Source: Geomonas oryzisoli (GTDB lineage Bacteria > Desulfobacterota > Desulfuromonadia > Geobacterales > Geobacteraceae). From it: 64,000 bases of DNA. The stretch lies in contig NZ_CP076723.1 of NCBI RefSeq assembly GCF_018986915.1, forward strand, positions 2,203,501 to 2,267,500. Direction: 5' to 3'. Every line of letters starts with the position of its first letter. Position 1 is the first letter of the stretch. Positions 44,297 to 53,576 of this stretch are shown piece by piece. The position numbers were made by a program, and so were the translations under genes. The notes under the pieces are model-generated. The model saw only the letters and a list, made by a program, of their open reading frames with translations, was not told where the DNA came from and did not search any database.

Positions 44297-45436
44297 CTAC
44301 TTGACCAGTACCCAGTCTTTTTTGCGCACTTCGACCAGGGTGAAGGCGTCCTTGGTCAGACCGGCGTGGTCCTTGGCGGAGTAGCTGAACACGCCGCCGA
44401 TGCCCGGGAAGTTGCGGGTGGCTTCCAGCGCGTTGCGGATGCCGGCCGGGGTGTCCCCGCCCTTCTCGATGGCGCCTTTGAGCAGCATGACCGCATCCCA
44501 GGCGTGGCCGCCGAAGTGGTCGCCCTCGGCCTTGTAGTGGTTCTGGTAGTCCTTGATGAAGGCGAGCAGGGAGTTTCTCTGCTTGTCGGATTTCGGGAGC
44601 AGGTCGGCGACCAGAACCTTCCCGGACGGGAGTTTGATCCCTTCGGCGGCGTCACCGGCCAGTTCGATGAACTTCTTGGAGGAGACGCCATGGCTCATGT
44701 ACACCGGGATGGCGAGGCCGAGCTGCTTCGCGTTTCTCGCGATGACGGCCGGCCCGGGGTTGGTGCCCCAGCAGATGAGGGCCTGGGCCTGGGAGCCGCG
44801 GATCTTGGCGAGCTGCGCGGTCATGTCGGTGTCCTTCGGACCATAGGTGTCGTCGGAAAGGATCTGGATGCCGTAGCGTGCAGCATGGGCCTTCAGCTGC
44901 TCCCGGCCGGAGGCGCCAAAACCATCGGAAACGGTAAGGAGCGCCACCTTGGTCTTCTTCTCCTTCTTCAGTTGTTCAAAGATCCTGGCGACGGCCAACC
45001 CGTCGTTCTGGGCGGTCTTGAAGACCCACTTCCTCACCGGTTCAGTGATCTTGCTCCCGGCCGCGCAGGAGATCAGCGGGATCTGGGCCCTCTCTACCAC
45101 CGGAATGATGGCCATGCTGTCACCGGTGGTACTGGGGCCGATGATGGCGACCACCTGGTCGTTCTTCACCAGCTTGTTGGCGAGTTGTACCGCCTTGGTG
45201 GCGTCCCCGGTAGTATCGTAGGTGATCAGCTCCAGTTTGCGCCCTTTGACACCGCCGGCCTTGTTGATCTCGTCGACCACCATCTGCGCCGTGTTGCGCT
45301 CGGGCTCGCCGAGGAACGACGCGGGGCCGGTCACGGCGAAGAGCGCGCCGATCTTGATCGGCGGAGCTGCCAGCGCGGCGGTGGACAGACAGAACAAAGC
45401 AATCGAAGCAAAAGCAGTCGAGACGATTTTTTTCAC
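44297..45436 (-). CDS. Liv-type periplasmic amino-acid-binding protein, copy 1
   Basis: 379 residues from GTG 45436, preferred because GAGGAGGG lies just upstream and the signal peptide follows directly (KKIVSTAFASIALFCLSTAALA). Type I periplasmic-binding fold: IKIGALFAVTGPASFLGEPERNTAQMVVDEINKAGG, then GPSTTGDSMAIIPVVE and CWGTNPGPAVIARNAKQLG. Closely related to the next gene upstream (45478). It captures branched-chain or aromatic amino acids or related acids for LivHMGF. Confidence 0.92.
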   Translation of the reverse strand: MKKIVSTAFASIALFCLSTAALAAPPIKIGALFAVTGPASFLGEPERNTAQMVVDEINKAGGVKGRKLELITYDTTGDATKAVQLANKLVKNDQVVAIIGPSTTGDSMAIIPVVERAQIPLISCAAGSKITEPVRKWVFKTAQNDGLAVARIFEQLKKEKKTKVALLTVSDGFGASGREQLKAHAARYGIQILSDDTYGPKDTDMTAQLAKIRGSQAQALICWGTNPGPAVIARNAKQLGLAIPVYMSHGVSSKKFIELAGDAAEGIKLPSGKVLVADLLPKSDKQRNSLLAFIKDYQNHYKAEGDHFGGHAWDAVMLLKGAIEKGGDTPAGIRNALEATRNFPGIGGVFSYSAKDHAGLTKDAFTLVEVRKKDWVLVK

Positions 45437-45477
45437 GAATTCCCTCCTCTTTTGAGCGGCACTTGCGCCGCCGATCA

Positions 45478-46620
45478 TTATTTCACGATGACCCAGTCGC
45501 CCTTGACGATGCGGACCATCTCGAAGGCGCCCAGGTCGAGGCCGTTGTGGTCGGTCGGGGACATCTTGAAGATGCCGGACACACCCACCATGCGGCCGTT
45601 TTTCTCGATGCCGTCGCGGATCTGCGCCGGGGTTACGGCGCCCTTCTTGATGGCCGCTGCGATAAGCTGGAACCCGTCGTAGGCGTAGCCGCCAAAGGTG
45701 GAAGCCTCGACGCCGTAGTTCTTCTTGTAGTCGGTGTTGTAGTCCTTCAAGAGCTTCGCCTGCGGGTCGGTCGGCTTGAGCAGATCGAAGACGGCCAGTT
45801 TGCCGGCCGGCAGCACGATTCCCTCTGCGGCCTGAGCGGTGGCGAGCTCGATGTACTTCTTGGAGGCGACCCCGTGGCTCTGATAGACCGGGGTCTTGAT
45901 GCCGAGTTGCTGGATGTTGCGGGTGATGATGGCGGGGCCGGGGTTGGTGCCCCAGCAGATGATCGCGTCCGGCTTGGCCGCCTTGATCTTGGTGAGCTGC
46001 GCGGTCATGTCGGTATCTTTCGGGGAATATACCTCGTCAGCGACGACCCTGAAGCCGCGCTTGGTCGCCATCTGCTTCAGCTGCTCGCGACCGGAGGATC
46101 CGAAAGAGTCGGAAACGGTGATAAGGGCGATGTTTTTCTGCTTCAGCTTCTCCGCCTGGATCAGGATCTTTTCCGCGGCGACGTGGTCGTTGGCCGGGGT
46201 CTTGAAGACCCATTTCCTTACGGGATCGGTGATCTTGATGCCGGCGGCGCAGGAGACCAGCGGGATCTGCTCTTTCTCCGCGATGGAGATGACGGCCATC
46301 GATTCGCCGGTGGTGCTGGGACCGACGATGGCGGCGACCTTGTCGTTCTTGATCAGCTTGTTAGCGAGCTGCACCGCCTTGGTGGCGTCGCCGCCGGTGT
46401 CGTAGATGAAGAGTTCGATCTTGGAGCCGTTGATGCCCCCCTTGGCGTTGATTTCTTTGACCAGGAGTTCCAGCGTGTTCTTTTCAGGTTCGCCAAGGAA
46501 GGAAGCAGGACCGGTGACGGCGAAGAGTCCTCCGATCTTGATCGGAGCCGCGGCGAAGGCCGCAGTGGCACTGCACAGAAGCAGCATGGTGATACCGATT
46601 ACAGCGAACATCTTTCTCAT
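45478..46620 (-). CDS. Liv-type periplasmic amino-acid-binding protein, copy 2
   Basis: 380 residues, signal peptide MFAVIGITMLLLCSATAAFA, and the same fold as the copy at 44297: IKIGGLFAVTGPASFLGEPEKNT, GPSTTGESMAVISIAE, CWGTNPGPAIITRNIQQLG. The two share long identical stretches and look like a tandem duplication. They probably widen the ligand range of one transporter. RBS: G-rich sequence ten bases before ATG 46620. Confidence 0.92.
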   Translation of the reverse strand: MRKMFAVIGITMLLLCSATAAFAAAPIKIGGLFAVTGPASFLGEPEKNTLELLVKEINAKGGINGSKIELFIYDTGGDATKAVQLANKLIKNDKVAAIVGPSTTGESMAVISIAEKEQIPLVSCAAGIKITDPVRKWVFKTPANDHVAAEKILIQAEKLKQKNIALITVSDSFGSSGREQLKQMATKRGFRVVADEVYSPKDTDMTAQLTKIKAAKPDAIICWGTNPGPAIITRNIQQLGIKTPVYQSHGVASKKYIELATAQAAEGIVLPAGKLAVFDLLKPTDPQAKLLKDYNTDYKKNYGVEASTFGGYAYDGFQLIAAAIKKGAVTPAQIRDGIEKNGRMVGVSGIFKMSPTDHNGLDLGAFEMVRIVKGDWVIVK

Positions 46621-46709
46621 CTGTTGCCCCCTCTTTGGTGAAACACATTGATTATTAACAGGTTGTACGACAGCCGTTGAAGAAACGGTTCATGCTGGGC
46701 GGTTCAACG

Positions 46710-46802
46710 CTCCTCCCCCCGGAGGGGGGAGGCTGGGAGGGGGGAGCAGTTACAGAGGGGAAGTTTCCCCCTCCCCAACCCTCCCCCTCCGGGGGAGGGA
46801 GC
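46710..46802. repeat. GC-rich nested hairpin repeat, copy 3
   Basis: The same two-hairpin block as at 41579-41669, here between the ACT gene and the second binding-protein gene, again inside a same-strand gene series. Confidence 0.8.
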
Positions 46803-46827
46803 GCCCCCCTTCGCAGCGCCCTGCGGA

Positions 46828-47259
46828 TTACATGCTGTACAGCCTCTCCCCCGGCAGGATGTTGAAATTCTTGCCGGTAAGCGTAGTGATCGCCTTCTGG
46901 GTCTCGTCGAAGCGGAAGATCATCACCGCGTTCTCGCCGCAGCGCTCCACGAAGGCGTACATGTACTCGACGTTGATCCCGTCGGCGTCCAGCACCTGCA
47001 GGATGTCGGCGAGCCCGCCGGGACGGTCCGGGATCTCGACGGCGACCACCTCGGTCTTGCTCACCGTGAAGCCCCGCTCCTTGAGTACGCCCCTCGCCTT
47101 TTCCGTGTCGTTCACGATGAGGCGCAGGATTCCGAAATCGGAGGTGTCCGCCAGGGAAAGGGTGCGGATGTTGACCCCGGCATCGCCCAGAATGCGGGTC
47201 ACTTCGGCCAGACGTCCGAACTTGTTTTCGATGAATATGGAGATCTGTTCTACGTGCAT
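46828..47259 (-). CDS. Tandem ACT-domain protein
   Basis: 143 residues made of two ACT domains: [37 protein letters not shown] and [39 protein letters not shown] domains bind amino acids and regulate enzymes or transport. Proteins of this type are often encoded beside paaK and iorAB in anaerobes. The ATG lies 12 bp after the paaK stop, so coupling is likely. It probably senses an amino acid (phenylalanine or a branched-chain type), by inference. Confidence 0.9.
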   Translation of the reverse strand: MHVEQISIFIENKFGRLAEVTRILGDAGVNIRTLSLADTSDFGILRLIVNDTEKARGVLKERGFTVSKTEVVAVEIPDRPGGLADILQVLDADGINVEYMYAFVERCGENAVMIFRFDETQKAITTLTGKNFNILPGERLYSM

Positions 47260-47271
47260 GACGGTCCCTCC

Positions 47272-48576
47272 TTAGGCCTTGTTCCTGTTGTCGATGACGC
47301 GCTTTGCCTTCCCTTCGCTGCGGGTGATGCTCTTGGGCTCGACCAGCCTCACGCGGCAGGTAACGCCCAGCATCTCCTTGATCTGCTTTTCGATCTTGGC
47401 CGACAGCGCCTGGAGGTGCTTGATCTCGTCGGAGAAGATGTTTTCGCCCACCTCGACCTGGACCTCGAGCGTGTCGAGGTTGTCCTTTCTTTCCACGATG
47501 AGCACGTAATGCGGCTCGACCCCCTCGACGCCCATGAGTATGGCCTCGATCTGGGACGGGAAGACATTGACGCCACGGATGATGAGCATGTCGTCGCTTC
47601 TGCCGCTCATGCGGGCGATGCGGGCATGGGTCCTGCCGCAGGCGCACGGTTCGTAGGTGATGGAGGTGATGTCGCGGGTACGGTAGCGGATAAGCGGAAT
47701 CCCTTCCTTCGTGATGGTCGTGATCACCAGTTCGCCCATCTGCCCCTCGGGAAGCACCTCGCAGGTCTCGGGATTGATGATCTCCGGGATGAAGTGGTCC
47801 TCCCAGACGTGGAGCCCCTTCTTCGCCTCGCAGCATTCGATGGCCACGCCCGGTCCCATGATTTCGGAGAGACCGTAGATGTCGACTGCGGAGAGGTTCA
47901 GCTTGGTCTCGATGTCGCGGCGCATCTCCTCGGACCAGGGCTCGGCGCCGAAGATGCCGACCCTCAGCTTCAGGTCGCGGAAGTCGATCCCCTCCTCCTT
48001 GGCGGCCTCGGCCATGAACAGCGAGTAGGACGGCGTGCAGGTGAGCACGGTGGAGCCGAAGTCCTGCATGATCATGATCTGTTTCTTCGTGTTGCCGCCG
48101 GACATCGGGATGACCGAAGCTCCCAGCCGCTCCGCGCCGTAGTGCGCGCCCAGGCCGCCGGTGAAGAGGCCGTAGCCGTAGGAGTTGTGGATGATGTCGC
48201 CCTTATGCACCCCGGCCGCCACGAACGAGCGCGCCATCAGCTCGCTCCAGGTCTCGATGTCCTTTTTGGTGTAGCCGACCACAGTCGGTTTGCCGGTGGT
48301 GCCGGAGGAGGCGTGGATGCGGACGATGTCCTCCATGGGGACCGCGAACAGGTTGTAGGGGTAGGAGTCCCGCATGTCCTGCTTGTAGGTGAACGGGAGC
48401 CGCTGCAGGTCAGCGAGCGACTTGATGGAATCGGAAGCGACCCCGGCCTTGGCGAGCGCCTCCTTGTAGAAGGGGACGCTTTTTTCCACTCGCGCCACCA
48501 TCGACTTCAGCCTCTTGAGTTGCAGCGCCTCCAGCGCCTCCCTCGGCAGTGTCTCGAATTCCTCGTTGAAAAACAT
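47272..48576 (-). CDS. paaK: Phenylacetate-CoA ligase family protein, copy 2
   Basis: 434 residues from ATG 48576 (AAGGAG upstream). [91 protein letters not shown]. It converts an aryl-acetate to its CoA ester with ATP. Placed directly after iorAB, it could activate acids related to the aryl-pyruvates handled by IorAB. It differs throughout from the ligase at 39292, so the two probably have distinct substrates. Confidence 0.9.
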   Translation of the reverse strand: MFFNEEFETLPREALEALQLKRLKSMVARVEKSVPFYKEALAKAGVASDSIKSLADLQRLPFTYKQDMRDSYPYNLFAVPMEDIVRIHASSGTTGKPTVVGYTKKDIETWSELMARSFVAAGVHKGDIIHNSYGYGLFTGGLGAHYGAERLGASVIPMSGGNTKKQIMIMQDFGSTVLTCTPSYSLFMAEAAKEEGIDFRDLKLRVGIFGAEPWSEEMRRDIETKLNLSAVDIYGLSEIMGPGVAIECCEAKKGLHVWEDHFIPEIINPETCEVLPEGQMGELVITTITKEGIPLIRYRTRDITSITYEPCACGRTHARIARMSGRSDDMLIIRGVNVFPSQIEAILMGVEGVEPHYVLIVERKDNLDTLEVQVEVGENIFSDEIKHLQALSAKIEKQIKEMLGVTCRVRLVEPKSITRSEGKAKRVIDNRNKA

Positions 48577-48610
48577 GACTGACTCCTTAAAAACCAACGT
48601 CAAAAGCAAA

Positions 48611-48730
48611 TTCTTTAACGCAAAGTCGCAAAGCCGCAGAGACGCAAAGTAGAGACCGAAAACTGGTTTAAAAACAAGAAATTTTTGCCTTTATCCTTTG
48701 CGGCTTCGCGCCTTTGCGCCTTTGCGTTAA
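48611..48730. repeat. Inverted repeat of AACGCAAAG-type units
   Basis: TTAACGCAAAGTCGCAAAG-like sequence at 48615-48649 is mirrored by a CTTTGCGCCTTTGCGTTAA-like sequence at 48696-48730. It is a common bacterial intergenic repeat, here between iorB and paaK inside the gene series. Confidence 0.75.
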
Positions 48731-48748
48731 GGCTTGCAGGTCTTGCCT

Positions 48749-49330
48749 TTACTTAAGCCCGCGCCCCATCTGGAACGCCTTGAGGTTCACTTCCAGTGCC
48801 TTTTTGGGCACCATCTTCTCGATCGCCTCGACCCAGTATTTCTCCTCGATATCCAGACGCTTGGAAACCGCACCCAAGAGCACGGTGTTCGCCGCGCGGG
48901 CGTTGCCGGCCTCTATGGCGAGGTTCTGGCCGTCCACCAGCAGGCAGTCCGGGCAGAGCTCCTGGATCTTCAGCGCCATGTCGGCAGGATACGTCTCCTG
49001 TCCGACCAGCACGGACGGCGGCGCAATGCAGAGGTCGTTGACCACGACGGTGCCGCCGGGCTTCAACAGGGACAGATAGCGATAGCTCTCCATCAACTCA
49101 AAGCCGAACAGGATGTCCCCCTCCCCTTCGGGAACCATCGGGGAGAAGACTTCTTTGCCGTAACGGACGTGCGAGACGACGGAACCGCCGCGCTGGGACA
49201 TGCCGTGGATCTCGCTCTTCTTGACGTCGAAACCGGCCAGCATGAAGGTCTCGGAAAGGATCTCGGCGGCGAGCAGAATGCCCTGGCCACCCACGCCTAC
49301 CAGGACGATGTTGGTTACCTTGTCGCTCAT
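48749..49330 (-). CDS. iorB: Indolepyruvate ferredoxin oxidoreductase, beta subunit
   Basis: 193 residues from ATG 49330 (AGGAGG upstream), overlapping the iorA stop as ATGA. The gamma-type domain of 2-oxoacid ferredoxin oxidoreductases is visible: NIVLVGVGGQGILLAAEILSE, then SEIHGMSQRGGSVVSHVRYG and NTVLLGAVSK. With IorA it oxidises aryl-pyruvates from aromatic amino acids to aryl-acetyl-CoA, reducing ferredoxin. Confidence 0.94.
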   Translation of the reverse strand: MSDKVTNIVLVGVGGQGILLAAEILSETFMLAGFDVKKSEIHGMSQRGGSVVSHVRYGKEVFSPMVPEGEGDILFGFELMESYRYLSLLKPGGTVVVNDLCIAPPSVLVGQETYPADMALKIQELCPDCLLVDGQNLAIEAGNARAANTVLLGAVSKRLDIEEKYWVEAIEKMVPKKALEVNLKAFQMGRGLK

Positions 49331-51081
49331 TTTGCCTCCTGAATCGCAGAGAACTTGCACAACTGGCTGCAGACGTCGCAACCGTTGCATAAAAGCGGAT
49401 CAATGTGCGCCTTGCCCTTCTTGCCGCTGGCCGGGATCCACTCGATCGCCGGGCAGCCGATCTTCAGACAGGCACGGCAACCGGTGCAGGATTCCTCAAC
49501 GACCTGCAGCGGTGCGCCGGCCTTGAAGATCCCTTCCCTCTTGATGAGGACGCAGGGCTTGTCGGTGATGATGACCGAAGTCTCGGGACGCTCCATCTCC
49601 TCGGAGATCACCGTGCGGCACTCGTCCAGGTCGAGCGGGTTGATGGTGCGCACGTTCTTGACGCCGATTGCCTTGCACAACAGCTCGAAGTCCACGGCGT
49701 TGGCAGGATCGTCCATCAAGGTGTGCCCGGAGCCCGGGTTTTCCTGGCGGCCGGTCATGGCGGTGATCCTGTTGTCCAGGATGATGACGGTGGCGGCACC
49801 CTTGTTGTAGACCATGTCCATCAGGCCGTTGATGCCGGTGTGCAGGAAGGTGGAGTCGCCGATGACCGCGACCACCTTCTTCCTCTCTTCCGGGGAGAGC
49901 ACCTTGACCGCGCCGGTGGCCATGCCGATGGAGGCGCCCATGCAGACGCAGGTATCCATGGCGGAAAGCGGCGGCATGAAGCCCAGGGTGTAGCAGCCGA
50001 TGTCGCCGGATACGTAGGCCTTCAGCTGGTTCAGGGTGTAGAACACGCCGCGGTGCGGACAGCCCGGGCACATGTTGGGGGGACGACCCGGGAGTTTTTC
50101 CACAGTGGTCTGGGCATTTTCGGGGAGACCGAACGCCTTCCTCACGCGGCCCGGGGTGAGCTCACCGCAGATCGAGATGATCTCCTTGCCGACGACCGGA
50201 ATACCGATCGCTTTCACCTGCTCCTCGATGAACGGGTCCAGTTCCTCCACCACGTAGAGCTTTTCCACCTTGGCGGCGAAGTCACGGATGAGGTCGAAGG
50301 GAAGCGGGTGCACCATGCCCAGCTTCAGCACTGAAGCCTCCGGCAGCGCCTCGCGCACATGCTGGTAGCTGATGCCGGCGGTGATCACGCCGATCTTGGT
50401 ATCGCGCATCTCGACGCGGTTGATCGGCATGCAGCAGCCGTCCTTGGAGAGCTGGACGGTGCGATCCTCGACCACGACGTGGCGCACGCGTGCGTTGCCG
50501 GGCAGCATGACGAACTTGGCGGCGTTCTTTTCGATCTTCGCCTCGCGGACCTGATCGGTGCGCTCGCCGAGGTTCACCACCGACTTGCTGTGCGAGATGC
50601 GGGTCGTGGTGCGCAAAAGGACCGGGGTGTCGTACTTCTCGGAAATCTCGTAGGCCAGCTTGGTGAACTCCAGGCACTCCTGGGAGTCGCCCGGCTCGAG
50701 CATCGGCACCTTGGCGAACTTGGCGTAGTTGCGGCTGTCCTGCTCGTTCTGGGAAGAGTGCAGTTCGGGGTCGTCGGCGCAGACCAGCACCAGGCCACCG
50801 TTGACACCGGTGTAGGAAAGGGTGAACAGCGGGTCGGCAGCGACGTTGACGCCGACGTGCTTCATGGTGACCAGGGACCGGGCGCCGACGAACGAAGCGC
50901 CGATGCCGACCTCGAGAGCGACCTTTTCGTTGGTGGCCCAGGAAGAGTCGATTTCCCGATAGCGGACGGTGTTTTCCAGGATCTCAGTGGAAGGGGTGCC
51001 GGGGTAGGCACAGGCAACCTTCACCCCTGCCTCGTAAGCGCCTCTGGCAATGGCTTCGTTGCCGGAAAGTATTTCCTTCAT
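49327..51081 (-). CDS. iorA: Indolepyruvate ferredoxin oxidoreductase, alpha subunit
   Basis: 584 residues from ATG 51081; a GTG three codons upstream (51090) is a weaker choice. N-terminal pyrimidine-binding domain (GNEAIARGAYEAGVKVACAYPGTPSTEI), central and TPP-binding domains (CPGCPHRGVFYTLNQLK; GDIGCYTLGFMPPL; VIGDSTFLHTGINGLMDMVYN), and two C-terminal 4Fe-4S motifs (CTGCRACLKIGCP; CNGCDVCSQLCK). First gene of the series, with a sigma-70-like promoter at 51198-51227. Confidence 0.95.
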   Translation of the reverse strand: MKEILSGNEAIARGAYEAGVKVACAYPGTPSTEILENTVRYREIDSSWATNEKVALEVGIGASFVGARSLVTMKHVGVNVAADPLFTLSYTGVNGGLVLVCADDPELHSSQNEQDSRNYAKFAKVPMLEPGDSQECLEFTKLAYEISEKYDTPVLLRTTTRISHSKSVVNLGERTDQVREAKIEKNAAKFVMLPGNARVRHVVVEDRTVQLSKDGCCMPINRVEMRDTKIGVITAGISYQHVREALPEASVLKLGMVHPLPFDLIRDFAAKVEKLYVVEELDPFIEEQVKAIGIPVVGKEIISICGELTPGRVRKAFGLPENAQTTVEKLPGRPPNMCPGCPHRGVFYTLNQLKAYVSGDIGCYTLGFMPPLSAMDTCVCMGASIGMATGAVKVLSPEERKKVVAVIGDSTFLHTGINGLMDMVYNKGAATVIILDNRITAMTGRQENPGSGHTLMDDPANAVDFELLCKAIGVKNVRTINPLDLDECRTVISEEMERPETSVIITDKPCVLIKREGIFKAGAPLQVVEESCTGCRACLKIGCPAIEWIPASGKKGKAHIDPLLCNGCDVCSQLCKFSAIQEAK

Positions 51082-51100
51082 GGGTTGCACATCCTCTTCA

Positions 51101-51170
51101 GGGGACTGGCTCCGTCAGGGGCCTGTCCCCTTTTAGTTCAGGAGACTGGCTCCAGTAGGTGCCTGTCGCC
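51101..51170. repeat. GGGGACTGGCTCC REP-like repeat, direct pair
   Basis: Copies at 51101-51130 and 51141-51170, same orientation, 40 bp apart, between the iorA start and its promoter, so inside the 5' leader. The second copy is slightly diverged. Confidence 0.8.
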
Positions 51171-51197
51171 CTAGTTGTTTAATGTGAGAGTCGGCGA

Positions 51198-51227
51198 AAT
51201 ATACCCGAGTATTGCCCGCGCTGTCAA
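51198..51227 (-). promoter_or_regulatory. Sigma-70-type promoter of iorA
   Basis: Minus strand TTGACA (51222-51227), 18-bp spacer, TATATT (51198-51203). Both hexamers are close to consensus. The leader to the iorA ATG would be about 110 bases and would contain the repeat pair. Confidence 0.65.
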
Positions 51228-51431
51228 CTGGTTTATAGGAACGAGTTAATCGCTATAATCAGTATTTATGCGGGTTTAGACGGCCGCCCTCTGACTCGGA
51301 CGGGAGGTTGTTACTGTTTTCACAACCACCGCCACCGCGATGTTTACTGTCAGGTTGAACATCGTTTTGACGACGCGAAACAACGACTGAAAATGAGCCT
51401 TGCGATGTACCTGGTGCGGGTGCAAGTAGAG

Positions 51432-51460
51432 CTTTGTGACGGGACAGAATCGGGTATAAT
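51432..51460 (+). promoter_or_regulatory. Candidate promoter of the small membrane-protein gene
   Basis: TATAAT at 51455-51460 is a perfect -10 hexamer, 38 bp before the GTG start. The -35 region (CTTTGT at 17-bp spacing, or TTGTGA at 15) is weak. The rest of 51228-51431 shows nothing recognisable. Confidence 0.5.
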
Positions 51461-51497
51461 GGGCGGGTCGTTGCAGATGGCTTAAAAGGAGGTTCAA

Positions 51498-51830
51498 GTG
51501 GGATTCATAGTGAAGTGGCTGGTACACGCCGTGGCGATTGTCATCACGGCCTATCTACTGCCGGGGGTGCGCCTGTCCGGATTCGGTGCGGCACTGATCG
51601 CGGCCCTGGTGCTCGGCCTCATCAACACATTCATCAAGCCGGTCTTGATGCTTCTCACCCTGCCGCTCAACATTCTGACCCTGGGTCTGCTCACCTTCGT
51701 GATCAACGCGCTGCTCATCATGTTGACCAGCGCCCTGGTGAGCGGTTTCTCCGTGGGCGGCTTCCTGTGGGCGCTCCTGTTCAGCCTGGTGCTGTCGGTG
51801 GTCAACTTCCTGTTGAACGCGATTTTCTAA
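51498..51830 (+). CDS. Phage-holin-4-superfamily membrane protein
   Basis: 110 residues from GTG 51498 with AAGGAGG upstream. Four predicted helices: IVKWLVHAVAIVITAYLLPGV, FGAALIAALVLGLINTFIKP, LTLPLNILTLGLLTFVINAL, and GGFLWALLFSLVLSVVNFLL. The NTFIKPVLMLLTLPLNILTLGL stretch is characteristic of the widespread family IV holin-like proteins, which despite the name are mostly chromosomal and of unknown function. No phage genes are nearby. Its stop overlaps that of the convergent methyltransferase gene. Confidence 0.85.
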   Translation: MGFIVKWLVHAVAIVITAYLLPGVRLSGFGAALIAALVLGLINTFIKPVLMLLTLPLNILTLGLLTFVINALLIMLTSALVSGFSVGGFLWALLFSLVLSVVNFLLNAIF

Positions 51831-52483
51831 AGCGGTTCGCCCATCAGCAGGCGGTTCTTGGGCGTGATGTCGAGCGGGATGGTCTGGGTGTAGACCCGGT
51901 ACCCGCACGAGCGCAGCCAGGCGGCCCGGGTCGCATCGACGGCGAGGGGCCCGTCCAGCCATCCAGAAAGTCCGCCATCGTCACAACTGCGCAGGTCATG
52001 GCAGCAGGGAAGCACGGCAACCCGGCAACGAGCGGCGGTCGCCTTTTCCAGGACCAGGTCGGTAAGGGAACCGCAGGCATGGGCGGACACGACGATGTCG
52101 CCGGGACCTAACTCGACCAGGTTCAGGTCCTGTTCAAGGAGCGTGAACCGATCGGCAGCGCCGGGCCACTCGGCGCCGATCTCGGAGGCGAGCCGGGCGG
52201 CGCTTTGCGGGATGCGCAGATCGACGCCGACCCCTTCACGGAGTCCGCGGTCCAGGATGAGCAGCACCTGCGCCAGCAGACCATGACCGGCGGCCAGGTC
52301 CACCACCCTTCCGCCACGGAAGCGCCGGTGTACCCGCCGCGCCACCTCCCACGCCTCGTAGAGTTCTTTCCTGGGAAGACACCCGGCCCGGCAAACGGCT
52401 CGGGCGATGCGGTCAAAAAGGGTGTCGCCGGGAAAATGCGGCAGCATGTAAGGCGTCAGTCGGTTTTTGGAAGCTCGGTCCAT
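51827..52483 (-). CDS. SAM-dependent methyltransferase-like protein
   Basis: 218 residues. The Rossmann SAM motif is present (GGRVVDLAAGHGLLAQVLLILD), followed by GVGVDLRIPQSA, an acidic DIVVSAHACGSLTDLVLEKA segment and VLPCCHD, resembling the methyltransferase group with an HACG(S/A)LTD motif that includes tRNA or protein modifiers. Substrate unknown. It is convergent with the holin-like gene and divergent from the DUF72 gene. Confidence 0.78.
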   Translation of the reverse strand: MDRASKNRLTPYMLPHFPGDTLFDRIARAVCRAGCLPRKELYEAWEVARRVHRRFRGGRVVDLAAGHGLLAQVLLILDRGLREGVGVDLRIPQSAARLASEIGAEWPGAADRFTLLEQDLNLVELGPGDIVVSAHACGSLTDLVLEKATAARCRVAVLPCCHDLRSCDDGGLSGWLDGPLAVDATRAAWLRSCGYRVYTQTIPLDITPKNRLLMGEPL

Positions 52484-52497
52484 TTCGTCCTTTCATC

Positions 52498-52545
52498 TAC
52501 TCCCCCTCCCCTTTCGGGAGGGGATTAGGGGGTGGGGGAAGGTGC
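52498..52545. repeat. C-run/G-run hairpin upstream of the DUF72 gene
   Basis: CCCCTCCCCTTTCGGGAGGGG and following GGGGG runs resemble one half of the GC-rich nested repeats at 41579 and 46710. It lies in the gap between divergent genes. Confidence 0.5.
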
Positions 52546-52586
52546 CCCAGGGCAACGCCCCGCAACTGCAGTCCCTCGGAGGTCTC

Positions 52587-53513
52587 ATGGCGCCAGGCAA
52601 GATCCGCATCGGCACCTGCTCCTGGACCGAAAGCAGCCTCATCGAGAGCGGCGCCTTTTATCCGCGCGGTGCCGGCACACCCAAGGCACGCCTCAAGTTC
52701 TACGCCAGCCGGTTCGATACCGTCGAAATCGAAAGTTCCTACTACCAGATTCCCACCGTGGCAATGGCGCAGGCCTGGGTCGATCGCACGCCGGCCGGAT
52801 TCCTGTTTCACGTCAAGGCCTTCGGCGCCCTCACCGGTCACAACATCGATCCGCGCCGGCTTCCTGACGACCTGCGCGGGATGCTGGCACCCGGCGACCT
52901 GGAGCGCGAAGAGCTGCACGTGGCCGAGCCAGCGTTATTGAAGGCAATGGCGCAGGCACTGCTGGACGCCCTGGAACCGCTCAGGCAGGCGCACAGGATG
53001 GGATTCGTGATCTTCCAGTTCCCGCCCTGGTTCGGTTACAAGAAGGCGAACCTGGATTACCTGCGCTACTGCAAAGAGCTCATGTCAGGGATCCCGATTG
53101 CGGTGGAGTTCCGCCACGGCAGTTGGTTCACCGCCCATCACCGCGACGAGGTCTTTGCCTATCTGAAGGAGCACAAGATCACCTACATCACCTGCGATGA
53201 GCCGCAGTACGGCAACCTCTCCACCGCCCCCTTCCACCCCGACGCAACCACCGGAATAGCCTACCTCAGGCTGCACGGCAGAAACGGCGACAGCTGGCAC
53301 AGCGACGTCCCCGGCGACGAATACCTGTACCCCGAGTCCGAGCTGCAGGAGATCTCACGGCATGCCTTACGGTTAAGCGAGACGGCGCGGACCACGTTTG
53401 TCATGTTCAACAACTGCCGCTGCGGTTATGCGATGCAGAACGCGTTGGACATGCGCCGCCATTGCCGGAGGTTTGGTGAAGAGCAGCCGCCGGGCGAAAA
53501 ACCGGGCGAATGA
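52587..53513 (+). CDS. DUF72 domain protein (YecE-like TIM barrel)
   Basis: 308 residues from ATG 52587, chosen for the GGAGG five bases upstream; the frame is open further back through a GC repeat. Signatures: IRIGTCSWTESSLIESGAFYPRG, RFDTVEIESSYYQIP, FLFHVKAFGALTGH, VIFQFPPWFGY, AVEFRHGSWF, YLRLHGRN. Family function is unsettled; it is often found near Fe-S or DNA-repair genes. The stop codon lies inside a GGGCGAAT palindrome (53504-53522), so the last residues were probably rewritten by that repeat. Confidence 0.88.
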   Translation: MAPGKIRIGTCSWTESSLIESGAFYPRGAGTPKARLKFYASRFDTVEIESSYYQIPTVAMAQAWVDRTPAGFLFHVKAFGALTGHNIDPRRLPDDLRGMLAPGDLEREELHVAEPALLKAMAQALLDALEPLRQAHRMGFVIFQFPPWFGYKKANLDYLRYCKELMSGIPIAVEFRHGSWFTAHHRDEVFAYLKEHKITYITCDEPQYGNLSTAPFHPDATTGIAYLRLHGRNGDSWHSDVPGDEYLYPESELQEISRHALRLSETARTTFVMFNNCRCGYAMQNALDMRRHCRRFGEEQPPGEKPGE

Positions 53514-53522
53514 TTATTCGCC
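53504..53522. repeat. GGGCGAAT palindrome, copy 4 (overlaps a stop codon)
   Basis: GGGCGAAT, GATT, ATTCGCC. The TGA of the DUF72 gene is formed within it (GGC GAA TGA). Confidence 0.8.
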
Positions 53523-53576
53523 GCTACAAGACCCAAAAACAAAACCTGATTGGCGACGATCTTCCGCTACCTCCTA

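Noticed and set aside
46655-47836. 393-codon minus-strand frame over the ACT gene
   Set aside because: Out of frame with two well-recognised genes, low-complexity Arg/His/Gly composition.
51498-51830. Prophage remnant because of the holin-like protein
   Set aside because: This family is mostly chromosomal and no other phage gene is nearby.
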